A stretch of DNA of 64,000 nt from Methyloversatilis discipulorum (GTDB lineage: Bacteria > Pseudomonadota > Gammaproteobacteria > Burkholderiales > Rhodocyclaceae). The stretch lies in the NCBI RefSeq assembly GCF_000385375.1, contig NZ_ARVV01000001.1:2914001-2978000 (forward strand), given 5' to 3'. The notes under the pieces are model-generated. The model made no database searches and was not told the origin of the DNA. It worked only from the letters and a program-made list of their open reading frames with translations. Within the stretch, counting starts at the first letter, position 1. The number at the start of each line of letters is the position of its first letter. This document shows, piece by piece, positions 17,430 to 27,468 of this stretch. The position numbers were made by a program, and so were the translations under genes.

Positions 17430-19034
17430 TCACTCCCACTCGATCGTCGCCGGCGGCTTGCCCGAGATGTCGTACACCACCCGGTTGATGCCGCGCACCT
17501 CGTTGATGATGCGGTTGCTGACACGGCCGAGCAGGCTGTGCGGCAGTTCAGCCCAGTGGGCGGTCATGAAGTCCTGCGTCTGCACCGCGCGCAGCGCGAC
17601 GACCCATTCGTAGGTGCGGCCGTCGCCCATCACGCCGACCGACTTCACCGGCAGGAAGACGGCAAAGGCCTGGCTGGTGAGGTCGTACCAGCTCTTGCCG
17701 GTCTGCGGGTCGATGGTGGCGCGCAGTTCCTCGATGAAAATGGCGTCGGCGCGGCGCAGCAGGTCGGCATACTCGGCGTGGATTTCACCGAGGATACGCA
17801 CCCCCAGACCCGGTCCCGGGAAGGGGTGGCGATACACCATGTCGCGCGGCAGGCCGAGCGCCACACCCAGCTCGCGCACTTCGTCCTTGAACAGCTCGCG
17901 CAGCGGCTCCAGCAGCTTCAGCCCAAGCTGTTCCGGCAGACCGCCGACGTTGTGGTGGCTCTTGATCGTCGTGGCTTTCTTGCTCTTGGCGCCGCCGGAC
18001 TCGATCACGTCCGGGTAGATGGTGCCCTGGGCGAGGAAGGTGGCGCCCTTGTGGCCGCCGTCGCCCGCCTTCAGCTTGGCGGCTTCCGCCTTGAACACCT
18101 CGACGAATTCGCGGCCGATGATCTTGCGCTTGGCTTCCGGGTCGGACACGCCCTTCAGGTGGCCGAGGAACTGGTCGGCCGCGTCGACGTGGATCACCCG
18201 CGCGTGCAGGCGGCCGGCGAACATGTCCATCACCATCTGCCCCTCGTTCAGGCGCAGCAGGCCGTGATCGACGAACACGCAGGTGAGCTGGTCGCCGATC
18301 GCGCGATGGATCAGCGCGGCAGCGACCGACGAATCGACGCCGCCCGACAGGCCGAGGATGACCTCTTCGTCACCGACCTGTTCGCGGATGCGCTCGACCG
18401 CTTCGGCAATGTAGTCGCCCATGATCCAGTCGCCCTGGCAGCCGCACACGTCGAGCACGAAGCGGCGCAGCAGGTCGGCGCCGCGCGCGGTGTGGGTGAC
18501 TTCCGGGTGGAACTGCACGCCGTAGAAGCGGCGCGCCTCGTCCGCCATGCCGGCGATCGGACAGCTGTCGGTGGACGCCATCACGACGAAGCCCGGCGGC
18601 AGTTCGGTCACCTTGTCGCCGTGGCTCATCCACACCTTGAGCATGCCGTGGCCCTGCTCGGTGCGGAAATCCTCGATGCCGTCGAGCAGTTTCGTGTGGC
18701 CGCGGGCGCGCACTTCGGCGTAACCGAACTCGCGCACCGTGCCCGCCTCCACCTTGCCGCCCAGCTGCTGCGCCATGGTCTGCATGCCGTAGCAGATGCC
18801 CAGTACCGGCACGCCCAGTTCGAACACCGCCTGCGGCGCGCGGTCGGTCGATTCCTCGTAGGCCGACATGTGGCTGCCGGACAGGATGACGCCCTGCGCG
18901 CCGAAGCCGCGCACGAAATCGTCGCTCACGTCGCACGGATGGATTTCGCAATACACATGCGCCTCGCGTACACGGCGCGCGATGAGCTGGGTGACCTGGG
19001 AGCCGAAATCGAGGATGAGGATCTTGTTGTGCAT
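17430..19034 (-). CDS. guaA: GMP synthase (glutamine-hydrolysing)
   Basis: A 534-residue enzyme converting XMP, glutamine and ATP to GMP in the cytoplasm. N-terminal class I glutamine amidotransferase ([15 protein letters not shown], nucleophile C81 in [15 protein letters not shown]), central PP-loop ATP pyrophosphatase ([17 protein letters not shown]) and C-terminal dimerisation domain ([25 protein letters not shown] at the very end). Length is normal. The start at 19034 is chosen over a frame ten codons longer because [13 protein letters not shown] is the usual beginning. It follows guaB on the same strand across a 127-base gap with two hairpins, so coupling may be partial. Confidence 0.98.
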   Translation of the reverse strand: MHNKILILDFGSQVTQLIARRVREAHVYCEIHPCDVSDDFVRGFGAQGVILSGSHMSAYEESTDRAPQAVFELGVPVLGICYGMQTMAQQLGGKVEAGTVREFGYAEVRARGHTKLLDGIEDFRTEQGHGMLKVWMSHGDKVTELPPGFVVMASTDSCPIAGMADEARRFYGVQFHPEVTHTARGADLLRRFVLDVCGCQGDWIMGDYIAEAVERIREQVGDEEVILGLSGGVDSSVAAALIHRAIGDQLTCVFVDHGLLRLNEGQMVMDMFAGRLHARVIHVDAADQFLGHLKGVSDPEAKRKIIGREFVEVFKAEAAKLKAGDGGHKGATFLAQGTIYPDVIESGGAKSKKATTIKSHHNVGGLPEQLGLKLLEPLRELFKDEVRELGVALGLPRDMVYRHPFPGPGLGVRILGEIHAEYADLLRRADAIFIEELRATIDPQTGKSWYDLTSQAFAVFLPVKSVGVMGDGRTYEWVVALRAVQTQDFMTAHWAELPHSLLGRVSNRIINEVRGINRVVYDISGKPPATIEWE

Positions 19035-19063
19035 GGCAGATCGGATGCAAGACTTAAGAGACA

Positions 19064-19161
19064 AGATTCAAGAAAAAGCGCGGCGGGTCAAAAGACCCGC
19101 CGCGGGACTGGGAACAGGCTGCTGCAAGACCCCTTGGATCTTGCAGCTTGAACCTTGAATC

Positions 19162-19162
<1 letters not shown>
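19064..19162. repeat. Nested inverted repeats between guaB and guaA
   Basis: AGATTCAAG (19064-19072) and CTTGAATCT (19154-19162) form an outer inverted repeat around two complete hairpins, one at 19080-19103 and one at 19121-19147 (GCTGCAAGA with TCTTGCAGC). The outer right arm reaches the first base of the guaB stop. The compact nested layout looks like a small structured element rather than chance. Confidence 0.55.
19073..19103 (-). terminator. Terminator or attenuator between guaB and guaA
   Basis: A perfect 10-base stem, GCGGCGGGTC (19080-19089) with GACCCGCCGC (19094-19103), closes a four-base loop. On the minus strand it is followed by GCTTTTTCTT, as expected of an intrinsic terminator for guaB read-through. 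Confidence 0.75.
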
Positions 19163-20709
<1,547 letters not shown>

Positions 20710-20728
20710 TCAATCGAGGAGTTGTGAA

Positions 20729-21166
20729 GTGCTCGTCCGTATCGCCGCAGCCGTGCTGCTCAGTGTTCCGCTCGCCTGCGCCGCCCAGGTCTACCAGTAC
20801 AAGGACGCCCAGGGACGCACCGTTTTTTCCGACACTCCACCGCCGGGCGCCAACGCGACGAAGAAGAACATCAATCCGCCGCCGCCGTCCGGCGACAGTT
20901 CGGGCTCGGTCAAGGAGAAGCTGCAGGAGTTCCAGAAACGCCGCGACGAGCGTCTGGAATCGGAAGCCAAACAGGCCAAGGAACAGGCCGAGAAAGACCG
21001 GATGGCCGAAAACTGCACACGGGCGCGCAGCAAGCTCGCCGCGCTGCAGTCGGGGCAGCGCATCGTGCGCTTCAACACGCAGGGCGAACGCGAATTCCTC
21101 GACGACGCCGGGCGCGCGAAGGAAATGGAAGAAGCGCAGAAGTCGGTGTCGGAGTGGTGCAAGTAA
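20729..21166 (+). CDS. DUF4124 secreted protein
   Basis: A 145-residue exported protein: short signal peptide (VLVRIAAAVLLSVPLACA, start GTG at 20729 with GAGGAG seven bases upstream), then the DUF4124 signature AQVYQYKDAQGRTVFSDTPP, a low-complexity Pro/Ser segment and a charged helical region rich in Lys/Glu (EKLQEFQKRRDERLESEAKQ) that could form a coiled coil, ending with two conserved cysteines (ENCTRAR, SEWCK). DUF4124 proteins are common in Beta- and Gammaproteobacteria and uncharacterised. It is divergent from guaB and convergent with rnfH, so it appears monocistronic. Confidence 0.85.
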   Translation: MLVRIAAAVLLSVPLACAAQVYQYKDAQGRTVFSDTPPPGANATKKNINPPPPSGDSSGSVKEKLQEFQKRRDERLESEAKQAKEQAEKDRMAENCTRARSKLAALQSGQRIVRFNTQGEREFLDDAGRAKEMEEAQKSVSEWCK

Positions 21167-21175
21167 GGGCGCGGA

Positions 21176-21499
21176 TCAGGCCGCCGGTTCGGCCTCGCCG
21201 CCGCCCTTCTTGAGTACCTTGCCCTCGGCGGCGCGCTGTCGCCGCACTTCCTTCGGGTCGGCGATCAACGCACGGTAGATTTCGACGCGGTCGCGATCGC
21301 GCAGCACCTGGTCGGCCTTGACCAGCTTGGAAAAGACGCCGAGCTTGTTCTTCGCCAGATCAATGTCCGGATACTTCTGCAGCAGTCCGGAAGCCTCGAC
21401 TGCCTGCTGAGCGGTGGCGCCTGCGACCAGTTCCATCGTCACGATGTCCTGCCGCTCGGGCAGCGCGTAGGCAACCTGCACGTGGATCTTGTCGCTCAT
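21176..21499 (-). CDS. rnfH: RnfH/UPF0125 ubiquitin-like protein
   Basis: A 107-residue member of the RnfH family with a beta-grasp fold: [63 protein letters not shown] motif (here [17 protein letters not shown]) and a basic C-terminal tail. Start at 21499 overlaps the ratA stop by one base (TGATG). The ratA-rnfH pair next to smpB is conserved in proteobacteria. Function is not settled; the name comes from proximity to rnf in other species. Confidence 0.92.
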   Translation of the reverse strand: MSDKIHVQVAYALPERQDIVTMELVAGATAQQAVEASGLLQKYPDIDLAKNKLGVFSKLVKADQVLRDRDRVEIYRALIADPKEVRRQRAAEGKVLKKGGGEAEPAA

Positions 21500-21942
21500 C
21501 ACTGCGTTCCCTGTCCGTACTGGCGATCCGCCTGCTTCACGAAGGCGTCGACAAAGGTGTTGGCGATATGGCTGAACACCGGCCCGACCACCTTCTCGAT
21601 CAGCCGGCTCGAAAACTCGTAATGCAGGTTGAACTCGACCTTGCAGGCGGCCTCGCCCAGCGGTGTGAACAGCCAAGTGCCGTCCAGCCGGTTGAAAGGT
21701 CCTTCGACCAGACGGATGGTCATGCTGCGCGGGAACACCTTGTCGTTGGCGGTGACGAAGTGAGCCTTGACGCCGTGGTAGTTGATGTCGATGCGCGCGC
21801 GTGTCAGCACTTCGGTGCGCTCGATCAGCTGGCTGCCGCCACACCAGGGCAGGAACTGCGGATAGTGTTCCACGTCATCGACGAGGCGGAACATCTGTTC
21901 GGCACTGCGCTCGATGAGCACGGTTTTTCGGACTTCAGCCAT
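21499..21942 (-). CDS. ratA: RatA/COQ10-like START domain protein
   Basis: A 147-residue single START/polyketide-cyclase domain: [69 protein letters not shown]. In E. coli the homologue is called RatA and reported to inhibit ribosome subunit association; in mitochondria the family (COQ10) binds ubiquinone. The nearby complex I genes make a quinone-related role attractive, but this is only context. It is divergent from smpB with a 93-base shared upstream region and is translationally coupled to rnfH. Confidence 0.93.
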   Translation of the reverse strand: MAEVRKTVLIERSAEQMFRLVDDVEHYPQFLPWCGGSQLIERTEVLTRARIDINYHGVKAHFVTANDKVFPRSMTIRLVEGPFNRLDGTWLFTPLGEAACKVEFNLHYEFSSRLIEKVVGPVFSHIANTFVDAFVKQADRQYGQGTQ

Positions 21943-21954
21943 GTCATCAGAAGG

Positions 21955-21960
21955 TAAAAT
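21955..21960 (+). promoter_or_regulatory. smpB -10 candidate
   Basis: TAAAAT in the ratA-smpB gap, 75 bases upstream of the smpB ATG. The matching -35 is weak and would lie over the ratA start codon, so the two promoters may interfere. Confidence 0.35.
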
Positions 21961-22035
21961 CGCGATTCTATCCGCGGCAGCGCCCCCTACGCAGCCCCGA
22001 TTTCATTTCAGCACGCCTCTCACCGGTTTCACTTC

Positions 22036-22482
22036 ATGAGCATTGCCGACAACAAGAAGGCCTTTCACGACTACTTCATCGAGGAACGCTTCGAAGCGGG
22101 CCTCGTGCTCGAAGGCTGGGAGGTGAAGGCGATCCGCGCCGGCCGCACGCAGCTGAAGGAAGCCTACGTGGTGCTCAAGGGCGAAGAGGTGTACGTGATC
22201 GGCATGCACGTGTCGCCCCTGCCGACCGCCTCCACCCACATCAAACCGGACCCGACGCGCAGCCGCAAGCTGCTGCTGCACGCCAACGAGATCAGCAAGC
22301 TGATCGGTCTGGTCGAGCGCGCCGGCTACACGCTGGTGCCGCTGAACCTGCACTACACCCGTGGCCGCATCAAGCTGGAGATCGGTCTGGCCAAGGGCAA
22401 GAAGCAGTTCGACAAGCGCGAGACCGAGAAGAAGCGCGACTGGGAGCGCGAGAAGGCGCGCCTGATGCGCGACCGCGTCTGA
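22036..22482 (+). CDS. smpB: SsrA-binding protein (trans-translation)
   Basis: A 148-residue SmpB of normal length: [72 protein letters not shown] and the lysine-rich tail [17 protein letters not shown]. It brings tmRNA to stalled ribosomes and helps read the empty A site. The ATG at 22036 gives the standard N-terminus. It is divergent from ratA. No tmRNA gene is visible in this window. Confidence 0.97.
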   Translation: MSIADNKKAFHDYFIEERFEAGLVLEGWEVKAIRAGRTQLKEAYVVLKGEEVYVIGMHVSPLPTASTHIKPDPTRSRKLLLHANEISKLIGLVERAGYTLVPLNLHYTRGRIKLEIGLAKGKKQFDKRETEKKRDWEREKARLMRDRV

Positions 22483-22491
22483 GCGGAACGA

Positions 22492-22917
22492 TCAGGCTTC
22501 CGCCAGTTCCGGCAGCGTGGTCCGGGCGTCGTAGCCGGTGAGTGCGATGTGCTCGGCCAGCATGGTGTCCATGGTCGAGGCGTGGTGCTCGAACCACACC
22601 GGCAGTTCGCGCGCCAGCGTGCGCACGATGCCCGCGTCGCCGGCCGCGGCCAGGCGTCTGACCTCGCGCAGCACCTCGAGAACGCGCTCGTGTTCGCCGC
22701 GATGGCAGTGCAGCGGCGGAAAGTCCGACGCCTCCATCCACACGTCCTCCTGCGCGAAATGCGCTTCTGTGTGCGCCACCAGCTCGTCCAGCACGGTCAG
22801 CGCCGCCGATGCCGAAGCGTCGTCCAGACGGGCCAGCAGCTGCATGAATTCGCGGTGGATGTCGTCCATCGGCGCCAGGCCGAGCACGTGCTCCTGCTTC
22901 AGTTCGAGTGCGGACAT
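22492..22917 (-). CDS. Bacteriohemerythrin
   Basis: A 141-residue oxygen-binding protein with the hemerythrin four-helix ligand pattern: MDDIHREFMQLL, LVAHTEAHFAQEDVWM, HCHRGEHERVLEVL and FEHHASTMDTMLAEHI supply the histidines and carboxylates for a di-iron site. The start at 22917 has a clear Shine-Dalgarno (AAGGAGGCGCG); the longer frame lacks one. It is convergent with smpB, whose stop lies nine bases away. A role in oxygen sensing or storage is likely; nothing nearby fixes it further. Confidence 0.93.
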   Translation of the reverse strand: MSALELKQEHVLGLAPMDDIHREFMQLLARLDDASASAALTVLDELVAHTEAHFAQEDVWMEASDFPPLHCHRGEHERVLEVLREVRRLAAAGDAGIVRTLARELPVWFEHHASTMDTMLAEHIALTGYDARTTLPELAEA

Positions 22918-23079
22918 CGCGCCTCCTTGCGGTAATGGCGCGCACTGTGCCCGCTGAACGGACGGTGCACCTTGATCCAGATTAGGTTTGCGCCGTGTCG
23001 AGGCCGCCACAATGGCGCTGCGGCGCGGAGGCGCCACGGCCGGCGGTGCTAAAGTTCGGCCAGATCAAGAGAACACGAC

Positions 23080-23580
23080 ATGAGCCAAGAAGCCCCCACC
23101 CACATCGCCCACATCGGGCTCGGCGCCAACCTGGCAGATCCGGAAAAGCAGGTACGCGCAGCGCTCGACGAACTGGCCGCTGCGCCGGGCATCGTGCTCG
23201 AACGGAAATCGTCGCTCTACCGCACGGCGCCGATCGGCTACGACAACCAGCCCGATTTCATCAACGCGGTGGCGCGCGTGCGCACGACACTCGAACCGCA
23301 GGCCCTGCTCGACGCCCTGCTCGAAATCGAGCGCACGCACGGCCGCGTGCGCGAATTCCTGAACGCGCCACGCACGCTGGATCTGGACGTGCTGCTGTAC
23401 GAGGACCGCGTGATCAACACCGACACCCTGAACGTGCCGCACCCGCGGGCGCATCTGCGCGCCTTCGTGCTGCTGCCGCTGCTGGAGGTGTCGCCGGATG
23501 TGATCATTCCGGGCATCGGGCCGGCGAGCGCCTGGCTCGCCCACTGTCAGGATCAGCCGATTCAGCGCATCGCCGACTAA
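23080..23580 (+). CDS. folK: HPPK, folate biosynthesis
   Basis: A 166-residue 2-amino-4-hydroxy-6-hydroxymethyldihydropteridine pyrophosphokinase. Motifs: HIGLGANLADPEKQVRAALD, SSLYRTAPIGYDNQPDFINA, LLEIERTHGR, and the signature APRTLDLDVLLYEDRVI with NVPHPRAHLRAFVLLPL. It makes the substrate for FolP, whose gene lies at 47080. In many relatives folK sits beside pcnB and panB; here it stands alone, convergent with the Nudix gene across a structured gap. Confidence 0.97.
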   Translation: MSQEAPTHIAHIGLGANLADPEKQVRAALDELAAAPGIVLERKSSLYRTAPIGYDNQPDFINAVARVRTTLEPQALLDALLEIERTHGRVREFLNAPRTLDLDVLLYEDRVINTDTLNVPHPRAHLRAFVLLPLLEVSPDVIIPGIGPASAWLAHCQDQPIQRIAD

Positions 23581-23625
23581 GTCGGACGTCGCTGTCGATG
23601 GTGCCCCTGTCGGACCGCCGCAGTC

Positions 23626-23712
23626 GCGGCCAAGGCCGCTCCCACAGGGAGAGGCGCCCGAGCCGTGGCCGGAGTCCGAGCGACGGTTCTGTGGGAGGGG
23701 TCTTCTGACCCC
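23626..23712. repeat. REPIN-like pair of inverted REP hairpins
   Basis: Two palindromes, GCGGCC-AA-GGCCGC (23626-23639) and GGGGTC-TTCT-GACCCC (23697-23712), flank a spacer and carry opposed tails CTCCCACAG (23639-23647) and CTGTGGGAG (23689-23697). This is the layout of REP doublets: hairpin plus conserved GTGGGAG-type tail, inverted. It lies in the 257-base convergent gap between folK and the Nudix gene and could also end transcription from both sides. Confidence 0.65.
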
Positions 23713-23837
23713 GACAGCGGCCTGTGCCAAAGCCAGCGGACTGCGGCGCCCGCTCCAACGGTGCAATCTCGATCATTCGTGCTGCCGCGCTTGATGGCCC
23801 CGGCGGGCCGCCGGATCAGCGACTCAGATGCAGGGGC

Positions 23838-24386
23838 TCAGAAGCCCTGGGCGAACACGCGCTGCGCCCAGATCAGGGCGGCCAGCGTCTTGGCGTCGGT
23901 CAGTTCACCGCGCCACACGGCCGACATCGCGGCCTCCAGCGACAGCGCGGTCACTTCGAGGAACTCGCCTTCGTCGAGCGAGGCGCCGACGTGGCGAAGT
24001 CCGCGGGCGAGGAAGATTTCGATGCGCTCGTCGGAGTATCCGATGCAGGGGTGCATCGTGCCCAGGTGTTCCCAGCTGTCGGCCTCGTGGCCGGTTTCCT
24101 CGCGCAGTTCGCGGATGGCCGTCTGTTCGATCGGCTCGCCCGGATCGATCTTGCCGGCCGGAAATTCGAGGAAGACACGGCGCGGGCCGTAGCGGTACTG
24201 GCGCTCGAACACCATGCGCCCGTCCGGCAGGATGGCGATGATGACCACCGCTCCCGGATGCTTCACGTACTCACGGACGGCCTGTTTGCCGTCCGGCAGA
24301 CGGACCTGATCCTGATAGACCTTGAGCAGGACGCCGTCGTAGACCTGACGGCTGTCCAGCGTACTTTCGGTCAGGTCTTCCGCCAT
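23838..24386 (-). CDS. Nudix hydrolase, ADP-ribose pyrophosphatase type
   Basis: A 182-residue Nudix protein. The Nudix box reads GKIDPGEPIEQTAIRELREE followed by TGHE, matching GX5EX7REUXEEXGU completely. The surrounding sequence (VYQDQVRLPDGKQAVREYVK, FERQYRYGPRRVFLEFPAG, CIGYSDERIEIFLARGL) fits the NudF ADP-ribose/ADP-sugar group. The start lies seven bases after the nuoN stop, so it is most likely the last gene of the complex I operon, a position seen in other betaproteobacteria. It may clear ADP-ribose arising from NAD turnover. Confidence 0.93.
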   Translation of the reverse strand: MAEDLTESTLDSRQVYDGVLLKVYQDQVRLPDGKQAVREYVKHPGAVVIIAILPDGRMVFERQYRYGPRRVFLEFPAGKIDPGEPIEQTAIRELREETGHEADSWEHLGTMHPCIGYSDERIEIFLARGLRHVGASLDEGEFLEVTALSLEAAMSAVWRGELTDAKTLAALIWAQRVFAQGF

Positions 24387-24393
24387 CCGTCGC

Positions 24394-25875
24394 TTACTTC
24401 AGCGCCTGACCGAGGGCCGACGCACACAGTGCGAGCAGCGACTGCGGCATCAGGCCGATCAGCGCGATCGCCAGCGCATTGACCGACAGCAGCGCGCGCA
24501 TCTCGCCGGAGGCGACCAGCGGGCTGTAGTCGAGCGGCTCGTCGAAGTACATCAGCTTGACCACGCGCAGGTAGAAGAAGGCGCCGACCAGCGACAGCAG
24601 CACCGCGAACACGGCGGTGTAGATGTAACCGGCCGCGACGACTGCCTGCAGCACGGCAAGCTTGGCAAAGAAGCCGATGAAGAACGGAATGCCGGCCATC
24701 GAGAACATGACCATCATCAGCACCGCCGCGAACCAGGGGCTGCGGCGGTTCAGGCCCTTCAGGTCGTCCAGCGTTTCCGCCTCGACACCGGCGCGCGTCA
24801 GCACCAGCAGCGTGCCGAAGGCGGCAGCGCTCATCAGCACGTAGGCGATGGTGTAGAACATCGCGCTGCCGAAGGCGTAGGAGAGGTGGATGTCACCCGA
24901 CGCACGCAGTTCGATCACGCCGCTGACCAGGCCGAGCAGCATGAAGCCCATGTGCGAAATGGTCGAATAGGCCAGCATGCGCTTGACGTTGGTCTGCGCG
25001 ATGGCGACCACGTTGCCGAGCGCGATCGACAGGATGGCGAGCAGCATCAGCATCTGCTGCCACTCGACCGCCAGCGTCGGCAGGCCGTCGACCAGCAGGC
25101 GGATCGCCATCGCGAAACCGGCGAGCTTCGGCGCCGAACCGATCAGCAGTGTGATCGCGGTCGGCGCGCCGTGATAGACGTCGGGAATCCACATATGGAA
25201 AGGCACGACGCCGATCTTGAAGGCCAGGCCGGCCACCAGGAACACCAGGCCGAAGCGCAGCACGTCCATATTGGTCGCGGGGTCGGACAGCTTGCGGGCG
25301 ATGGCCGAAATCTCCAGCGTGCCGGTGGCGCCGTAGATCATCGACATGCCGTACAGCAGCAGACCGGACGCCAGCGCGCCCAGCACGAAGTACTTCATCG
25401 CCGCCTCGGTCGCGCGCGCCGATTCGCGGTCCAGCGCAACCAGCGCGTAGATCGCCAGCGACAGCAGTTCCAGGCCCAGATAGAGCGTCAGGAAGTGGTT
25501 GGCCGAAATCATCACCTGCATGCCCAGCGTCGCGAACAGCACCAGCAGGTAGTACTCGCCACGCTCCAGACCGCGTGCCATCAGGTAATCGCGGCTGTAG
25601 ACGACGACCGTGAACACCGTGATGTAGAGGCAGCCCTTCAGCACGTCGGCGAGACGGTCATCGACGAACATGCCGCTGAAGGTGAGCGTGGTGTCCGGTC
25701 CGGCGGTGCCAACCTGGATGGCGAAGGCGCCGGCCAGCGTCGCCAGCGTCAGCACGTAGGGCAGCCAGCCCTGGCGTTCGGACTTGAAGAGGTCTGCGAG
25801 CAGCACGACGCAGGCCATCACCAGCACGAAGATTTCGGCCGATGCGGGGAAGAAGTCAGGCAGAGGGAAGTTCAT
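24394..25875 (-). CDS. nuoN: Complex I subunit N
   Basis: A 493-residue polytopic inner-membrane protein of the antiporter-like family, with about 14 predicted helices. Recognisable parts: [80 protein letters not shown] and the C-terminal LYFDEP-like MYFDEPLDY. Conserved lysines and the glutamate used for proton translocation are in place. It is separated from nuoM by 12 bases and from the Nudix gene by seven. Confidence 0.97.
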   Translation of the reverse strand: MNFPLPDFFPASAEIFVLVMACVVLLADLFKSERQGWLPYVLTLATLAGAFAIQVGTAGPDTTLTFSGMFVDDRLADVLKGCLYITVFTVVVYSRDYLMARGLERGEYYLLVLFATLGMQVMISANHFLTLYLGLELLSLAIYALVALDRESARATEAAMKYFVLGALASGLLLYGMSMIYGATGTLEISAIARKLSDPATNMDVLRFGLVFLVAGLAFKIGVVPFHMWIPDVYHGAPTAITLLIGSAPKLAGFAMAIRLLVDGLPTLAVEWQQMLMLLAILSIALGNVVAIAQTNVKRMLAYSTISHMGFMLLGLVSGVIELRASGDIHLSYAFGSAMFYTIAYVLMSAAAFGTLLVLTRAGVEAETLDDLKGLNRRSPWFAAVLMMVMFSMAGIPFFIGFFAKLAVLQAVVAAGYIYTAVFAVLLSLVGAFFYLRVVKLMYFDEPLDYSPLVASGEMRALLSVNALAIALIGLMPQSLLALCASALGQALK

Positions 25876-25887
25876 TCTTTTGGTCCG

Positions 25888-27366
25888 TCAGAGCTTGCCG
25901 GCTGCGACATGGTCGAGCAGCTGGTTCACGGTCGCATGCATGATTTCGGTCACCGGCTGCGGCCAGATGCCCATGGCCAGCGTGCAGATCGCCAGCACGC
26001 CGAGGATGAGCATTTCGCGCGCATTGATGTCGCTCAGTTCGGCGACGTGGCTGTTGGCGACGTCGCCGAACACCACGCGCTTGTACATCCACAAGGTGTA
26101 GGCCGCGCCGAGGATCAGCGTGGTGGCGGCGGCAAAGCCGGTCCAGAAATTGAACTGGATGGCGCCGAGCACGACCATGAATTCGCCGATGAAGCCCGAG
26201 GTGGCCGGCAGGCCGGCATTGGCCATCGCGAACAGCAGGAACAGCGCGGCGAACTTCGGCATCGTGTTCACGACGCCGCCGTAGTCGGCGATGTTGCGGG
26301 TGTGCATGCGGTCGTACAGCACGCCGATGCAGAGGAACATCGCGGCCGACACGAAGCCGTGCGAAATCATCTGCACCAGGGCGCCTTCAACGCCCAGCGG
26401 ATTGAAGATGAAGAAGCCCAGCGTGACGAAGCCCATGTGCGAGATCGACGAATAGGCGACCAGCTTCTTCATGTCGGTCTGCGCCAGCGCGACCAGACCG
26501 ATGTAGATCACCGCGATCAGCGACAGGCCGATCACCACCGGTGCGAAGTGCTGTGCCGCGTCCGGCACGATGGGCAGCGAAAACCGCAGGAAGCCGTAGG
26601 CACCGAGCTTCAGGCCGATCGCCGCCAGCACGGCCGAACCGCCGGTCGGCGCCTCGACGTGGGCGTCCGGCAGCCAGGTATGCACCGGCCACATCGGCAC
26701 CTTCACCGCGAAGCTGGCGAAGAAGGCCCAGAAGATCAGCGATTGCGCGGTCATCGCGAGCGGCTCGCGGTGCCAGTCGAGGATGGCGAAACTGCCGCTC
26801 TTGTGGAACAGGTAGAGCAGCGCGACCAGCATCAGCAGCGAGCCGAGCAGCGTGTAGAGGAAGAACTTGAAGGCCGCATAGACGCGGTTCTTGCCGCCCC
26901 AGACGCCGATGACCAGATACAGCGGGATCAGCGACGCTTCGAAGAACACGTAGAACAGGATGCCGTCGAGCGCCGAGAAGATGCCGTTCAGCAGACCCGA
27001 CATGATCAGGAAGGCCGCGAAGTACTGCGAGGGCTTGTACTCGATCACCGTCCAGCCGGCCATCACCACCAGCACGGTGATGAAGCTGTTCAGGATGACG
27101 AAGGGCATCGAGATGCCATCGACACCCAGGTGGTAGTTGATGTTGTAGTCGCGCACCCAGGGCATCAGCTCGACGAACTGCATGCCGGCGCTCGCGGTAT
27201 CGAAGCCGGTGTAGAGCGGAATCGTGACCAGGAAGCCGAAGATGGCCGTGACCAGCGCGATCAGTTTCGAGAAGGCCACATTGCGGCCGTCGCCACTGGC
27301 GAGCACGAGCAGACCACCGGCAATCGGCAGCCATACGGCAAGACTGAGAAGGGGAATATCGGTCAT
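25888..27366 (-). CDS. nuoM: Complex I subunit M
   Basis: A 492-residue antiporter-like membrane subunit. Landmarks: NYHLGVDGISMPFVILNSFI, YVFFEASLIPLYLVIGVWG (key glutamate), FFASFAVKVPMWPVHTWLPD (key lysine), KKLVAYSSISHMGFVTLGFF, ATSGFIGEFMVVLGA. Length and ends are normal. It lies 102 bases after nuoL, the longest gap inside the nuo cluster, which holds no obvious terminator. Confidence 0.97.
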   Translation of the reverse strand: MTDIPLLSLAVWLPIAGGLLVLASGDGRNVAFSKLIALVTAIFGFLVTIPLYTGFDTASAGMQFVELMPWVRDYNINYHLGVDGISMPFVILNSFITVLVVMAGWTVIEYKPSQYFAAFLIMSGLLNGIFSALDGILFYVFFEASLIPLYLVIGVWGGKNRVYAAFKFFLYTLLGSLLMLVALLYLFHKSGSFAILDWHREPLAMTAQSLIFWAFFASFAVKVPMWPVHTWLPDAHVEAPTGGSAVLAAIGLKLGAYGFLRFSLPIVPDAAQHFAPVVIGLSLIAVIYIGLVALAQTDMKKLVAYSSISHMGFVTLGFFIFNPLGVEGALVQMISHGFVSAAMFLCIGVLYDRMHTRNIADYGGVVNTMPKFAALFLLFAMANAGLPATSGFIGEFMVVLGAIQFNFWTGFAAATTLILGAAYTLWMYKRVVFGDVANSHVAELSDINAREMLILGVLAICTLAMGIWPQPVTEIMHATVNQLLDHVAAGKL

Positions 27367-27468
27367 TTCTTTGTTTGTTCAGCCGACACGTTCACCGGTC
27401 AGGGCAACCGCGTCTGGCACTCCCTCTGAATTCACGCCACGGGCGGCAGCCTCACCGCCCGCACCACA

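Noticed and set aside
17288..17524. Small minus-strand frame over the guaA end
   Set aside because: It overlaps the guaA stop and its terminator, and the predicted peptide is low-complexity Ser/Arg.
21176..21942. ratA-rnfH as an active toxin-antitoxin pair
   Set aside because: The name RatA/RatB is historical. The START fold and conserved placement beside smpB suggest a housekeeping role, and no antitoxin logic is visible.
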